A DNA stretch of 64,000 nucleotides, taken from Apteryx mantelli. Lineage: Eukaryota; Chordata; Aves; Apterygiformes; Apterygidae. A program made the translations under genes and the position numbers. Location: contig NC_089978.1 of assembly GCF_036417845.1 (NCBI RefSeq), positions 163,243,962 to 163,307,961 on the forward strand, read 5' to 3'. The stretch's first letter is position 1, and every line of letters begins with the position of its first letter. Shown here in pieces: positions 61,870 to 64,000 of this stretch. The notes beneath the pieces were generated by a model, which was not told the origin of the DNA, made no database searches, and saw only the letters and a program-made list of their open reading frames with translations.

Positions 61870-61900
61870 ATGGCTTATGATGACTCCAGGAAGAAAGAAG
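61870..61900 (+). CDS. HMGXB4: HMGXB4 coding exon 2 (N-terminus; gene continues)
   Basis: This is the first coding exon of the HMG-box protein HMGXB4 (HMG2L1), a nuclear protein reported to be associated with the NURF chromatin-remodelling complex and with Wnt-pathway repression. It reads MAYDDSRKKE plus one base, then a donor, AAG|GTATGA (GT at 61901-61902). MAYDDS.KKE is the conserved start of vertebrate HMGXB4. The ATG has a strong Kozak context (ACCACCATGG). The exon contributes 31 coding bases and ends in phase 1. The HMG box itself lies in exons beyond this window. Confidence 0.85.
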
Positions 61901-62493
61901 GTATGACTGCTTCGTAATCTCAGAGAGTTGCCAAAAAAGGGTACCCTCTGCAGCCCTTCTAGGCCATGGAGTCAGAGTGGGAGAGAAAGCTAGTCTCTTG
62001 TGGAGCATTGAAGGGTATTGCCTTAAATTTAACCTGGTCAAGTTTCTGCAGGATCCCAAGCCCTTGACTTCCAGAAGTAAAGTATTGGGATTAGAACCTG
62101 AGAGAAATGGGTGGTATTTCTTAATGTGAAGACCTTGACTAGGTACTCTGCCACTGCAGCCTGTTTCTCCCTGTCAGCTCAATGGAACAGGAGACCAGGG
62201 ATAGAGATTTAGTCATAGCAACATTTCTAGATCCAGTTGTCTTTAGGAAGAAATATACAAGCATTAGAAATGAAATCTTGGGTACTTCTGTTGTAGCATT
62301 AGAGCACTGACCCTATCCCTGTGGTTAGGGAGTACAGCACATTATTTTTTAGGCCCCAGGACTTGTTGGGTTTTATGCATCACCCTGTGCCAACTTTTGC
62401 TGCTGTCATATTTTATGCATAGACCATATGTCTATTGTTCCTTAATGGGGTATTTCATTTCTTCCGTTTTTCCCCATTTCACGTAAATCTTAG
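61901..62493 (+). other. HMGXB4: HMGXB4 intron 2
   Basis: A 593-base intron from GT at 61901 to AG at 62492-62493 (ATCTTAG). The 3' end has the pyrimidine tract 'ttccttaatggggtatttcatttcttccgtttttccccatttc'. No coding sequence or recognisable repeat is seen inside. Confidence 0.75.
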
Positions 62494-62642
62494 AGTTACT
62501 AGAGAGTGACCGAAGTGTTGATGACGTGGGGCTGGCATCTGGCAGGACACAGCGAGAGAGAAAACACTCTTACAAGGATCTACTGCAAGAGGAGGAGGAG
62601 ATAGCAGCTCAGGTCAGGAAGCTCTCAGAGAAAAGGTTGAAA
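62494..62642 (+). CDS. HMGXB4: HMGXB4 coding exon 3 (partial gene)
   Basis: This exon continues the reading frame: the split Glu codon G|AG joins exon 2, and the exon then encodes an acidic/basic segment. It contains DVGLASGRTQRERK, HSYKDLLQEEEEIAAQVRK and LSEKRLK. It matches the conserved N-terminal region of vertebrate HMGXB4 (IGLAAGR.QRE, SYKD.L.EEEEIAAQVR, KKLK). Exons 2 and 3 give exactly 180 nt (60 codons), leaving phase 0. The expected donor is AAA|GTGTAA at 62643. A second GT two bases later (GTAAGG at 62645) has better consensus, but using it would shift the phase. No HMG box is seen yet, consistent with its place in the C-terminal half of the family. Confidence 0.88.
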
Positions 62643-64000
62643 GTGTAAGGATGTGTATAAAGTTACTGATGGGATTGGATGAGATGGGATGGGAGGGTTT
62701 CTTGGTTTTGTCTATGTAGAAACTCCTGTAGAAGATAGCAAGAGCAGCTAATTAAGTGTCCTGTATTGTTCAGTAGCTTTTCTGGGAAAAAGGAGGGGGC
62801 CAATCCCAGGTACAACTGATTCTGATTTTTCTGGCCTCAGAAAATAGGATAGTTGGGTCTTATCCTAGCCTTGGTGCAGAACCTTGCAAATCATGAGATA
62901 GCATGAATGACTTTACACACAGAAATAAGATTTTTAGAATTTACAATTGTATAAATAGCCAGCAAAGGATGAATAAAATATTAACTGATGCACTGTTGTC
63001 TTCCTGATTCTGCAGACAGCCTGAAACGATAGCTCTTGAGAGGTATGAACTTGCCCTATTCATCTCCTTGGGGCCTTAACACTGAAATCATGTAGCGACA
63101 ACTTAAGTTTCTTCAAAACTTTCCTCTTTGAGCTAAAATTTCTGCTGTCAGCTCAAAGGTGACTATCTTGTGATTGTTTTTTTAATTTTTTAAATGTGAG
63201 AAGAAAAGTTCTAGTTTAAATGAAAATCTTCTTCTTCTACCATGCAGATGGAATTCTGCAGAGGAGCTTCATTTTCAGACTGTAAATTGGTCAAGCAACA
63301 AATTATAATTGGGTGACGTGAGATATGGAGGTCAATTTTCTGGCCCATCATTTTACTTGTCACCTCCCTATGCCTCCTTTCACTTCTTTCTCTTCTTCGG
63401 CATATTAAATATGAACTACTCACCTTCATTTTCAAGGCTTGACAGCCTATGCATGCTTAGTTATCTCTTAGCCATAGTAATATGTAGACTTTTGTCGTTG
63501 ATCAACTCATCAGCTGATCTCCAAATAATGGCTTCCATTGCCCATTTCTTAACACTTTCAAACGTGCTATTCCACGTTTTCTTCTGTATTGCTCCTTTCA
63601 TTTGGGAGGAGCTCCCTGTAGAGATGCCTTCTTTCAGTTTCCTTCTTATACTCCTGTTTTGCTACAATGTCTACAGAAAGCTTGATGCCAGTGAGGTGGC
63701 TGATGTGCTGAAACCAGTGCTGACTAATACTGTTTTTTATACTCTCCTGGCTATCCGTATGTTGTTTGTTGTCTCTTGCCTTATACCTACACTTTGGGCT
63801 CCTGGGGACAAAGAATGTTTGCATAGCATCTGGAATAAGGATCCTGGTCCATGACTAGGGTTCCTTGGCATTACAGTAGAACCAATAACTCTGATAACTC
63901 TTATGAATTATTTTCTATGTCAATAGTCCATGTGAATCTCTTATAATTTCCCTCCTGTTTGTTCAGCAACTTCTCTGCTCTTGTTCTAGGACAGCAAACT
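62643..64000 (+). other. HMGXB4: HMGXB4 intron 3 (partial)
   Basis: The intron continues past the window edge. Its second half is occupied by an old interspersed repeat (63400-63890, listed separately). No further exon is recognised. Confidence 0.6.
63400..63890 (+). repeat. Old amniote interspersed repeat, long copy
   Basis: The order of blocks is 'ttgggaggagctccctgtagagatgcc', 'ctacaatgtctacagaaagcttgatgccagtgaggtggctgatgtgctgaaacca', 'ttgttgtctcttgccttatac', 'tggggacaaagaat', and 'ggatcctggtccatgactagggttccttggcattacagta'. It follows a repeat common in turtles and crocodilians ('...ctcctaggtgctacggtaatacaaat'). I do not name the family. A 181-codon hydrophobic frame (63309-63854) runs through it and is best explained as chance inside a T-rich repeat. 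Confidence 0.65.

Noticed and set aside
61654..61917. Upstream in-frame extension of HMGXB4 exon 2
   Set aside because: The frame is open upstream only by chance and runs through the polypyrimidine tract and both acceptors. The Kozak-perfect ATG at 61870 matches the conserved protein start.
63309..63854. 181-codon hydrophobic frame as a gene
   Set aside because: It coincides with an interspersed repeat in an HMGXB4 intron. The hydrophobic character follows from T-rich DNA.
1..64000. CRISPR arrays, tRNA or rRNA genes, ERV/LTR elements
   Set aside because: No regularly spaced repeats, cloverleaf genes, rRNA blocks or paired long terminal repeats were found on reading both strands. The tRNA-like text at about 25165 belongs to a MIR-like SINE.

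Overview
The window looks like avian nuclear DNA, or at least archosaur/sauropsid DNA. There are three reasons. (1) It holds a near-complete CR1 LINE whose 3' end carries the CR1-type GATTCTGT octamer repeats. (2) It holds many much older CR1, MIR-like and other amniote repeat fossils. (3) Its right end carries a vertebrate CpG-island promoter followed by spliced exons that I recognise as the 5' end of HMGXB4. There are no prokaryotic operons, no CRISPR array and no phage-like genes.

Layout. Positions 1-6.33 kb are non-coding and without a recognisable gene. A CR1 element occupies about 6.33-10.50 kb. Both of its reading frames are uninterrupted: ORF1 (zinc-finger-like Cys cluster, coiled coil, SGNH-type esterase) and ORF2 (APE-like endonuclease plus reverse transcriptase), separated by 5 nt. 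From 10.5 to 58.4 kb lies a long gene-poor stretch. In it I see only decayed CR1 copies of both orientations (about 17.0-18.0, 23.2-24.1, 49.4-49.7 and 52.9-53.5 kb), MIR-like SINE remnants, a hAT-like MITE, other amniote repeats, simple repeats and a few candidate regulatory sequences. In human, HMGXB4 sits beside ISX and LARGE1 on one side and TOM1/HMOX1 on the other, so this desert is probably the interval upstream of HMGXB4. I saw no homeobox exon here, but I could not search exhaustively.

Right end. A CpG island (about 58.75-59.85 kb) contains a GC box, a pyrimidine-rich initiator, a YY1 motif, a short upstream ORF, a splice donor at 59,521 and an NRF1 palindrome. A ZNF143/STAF motif lies about 0.8 kb upstream. 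Two HMGXB4 coding exons follow (61,870-61,900 and 62,494-62,642). Together they give exactly 60 codons of the protein's N-terminus, and the rest of the gene lies beyond the window. The last intron contains an old amniote repeat whose chance ORF of 181 codons should not be taken for a gene.

Biologically, the most notable item is the CR1. Old CR1 copies in the same window are riddled with gaps and frameshifts, whereas this one keeps all catalytic motifs of both proteins, which implies a recent insertion from a lineage that was still active.
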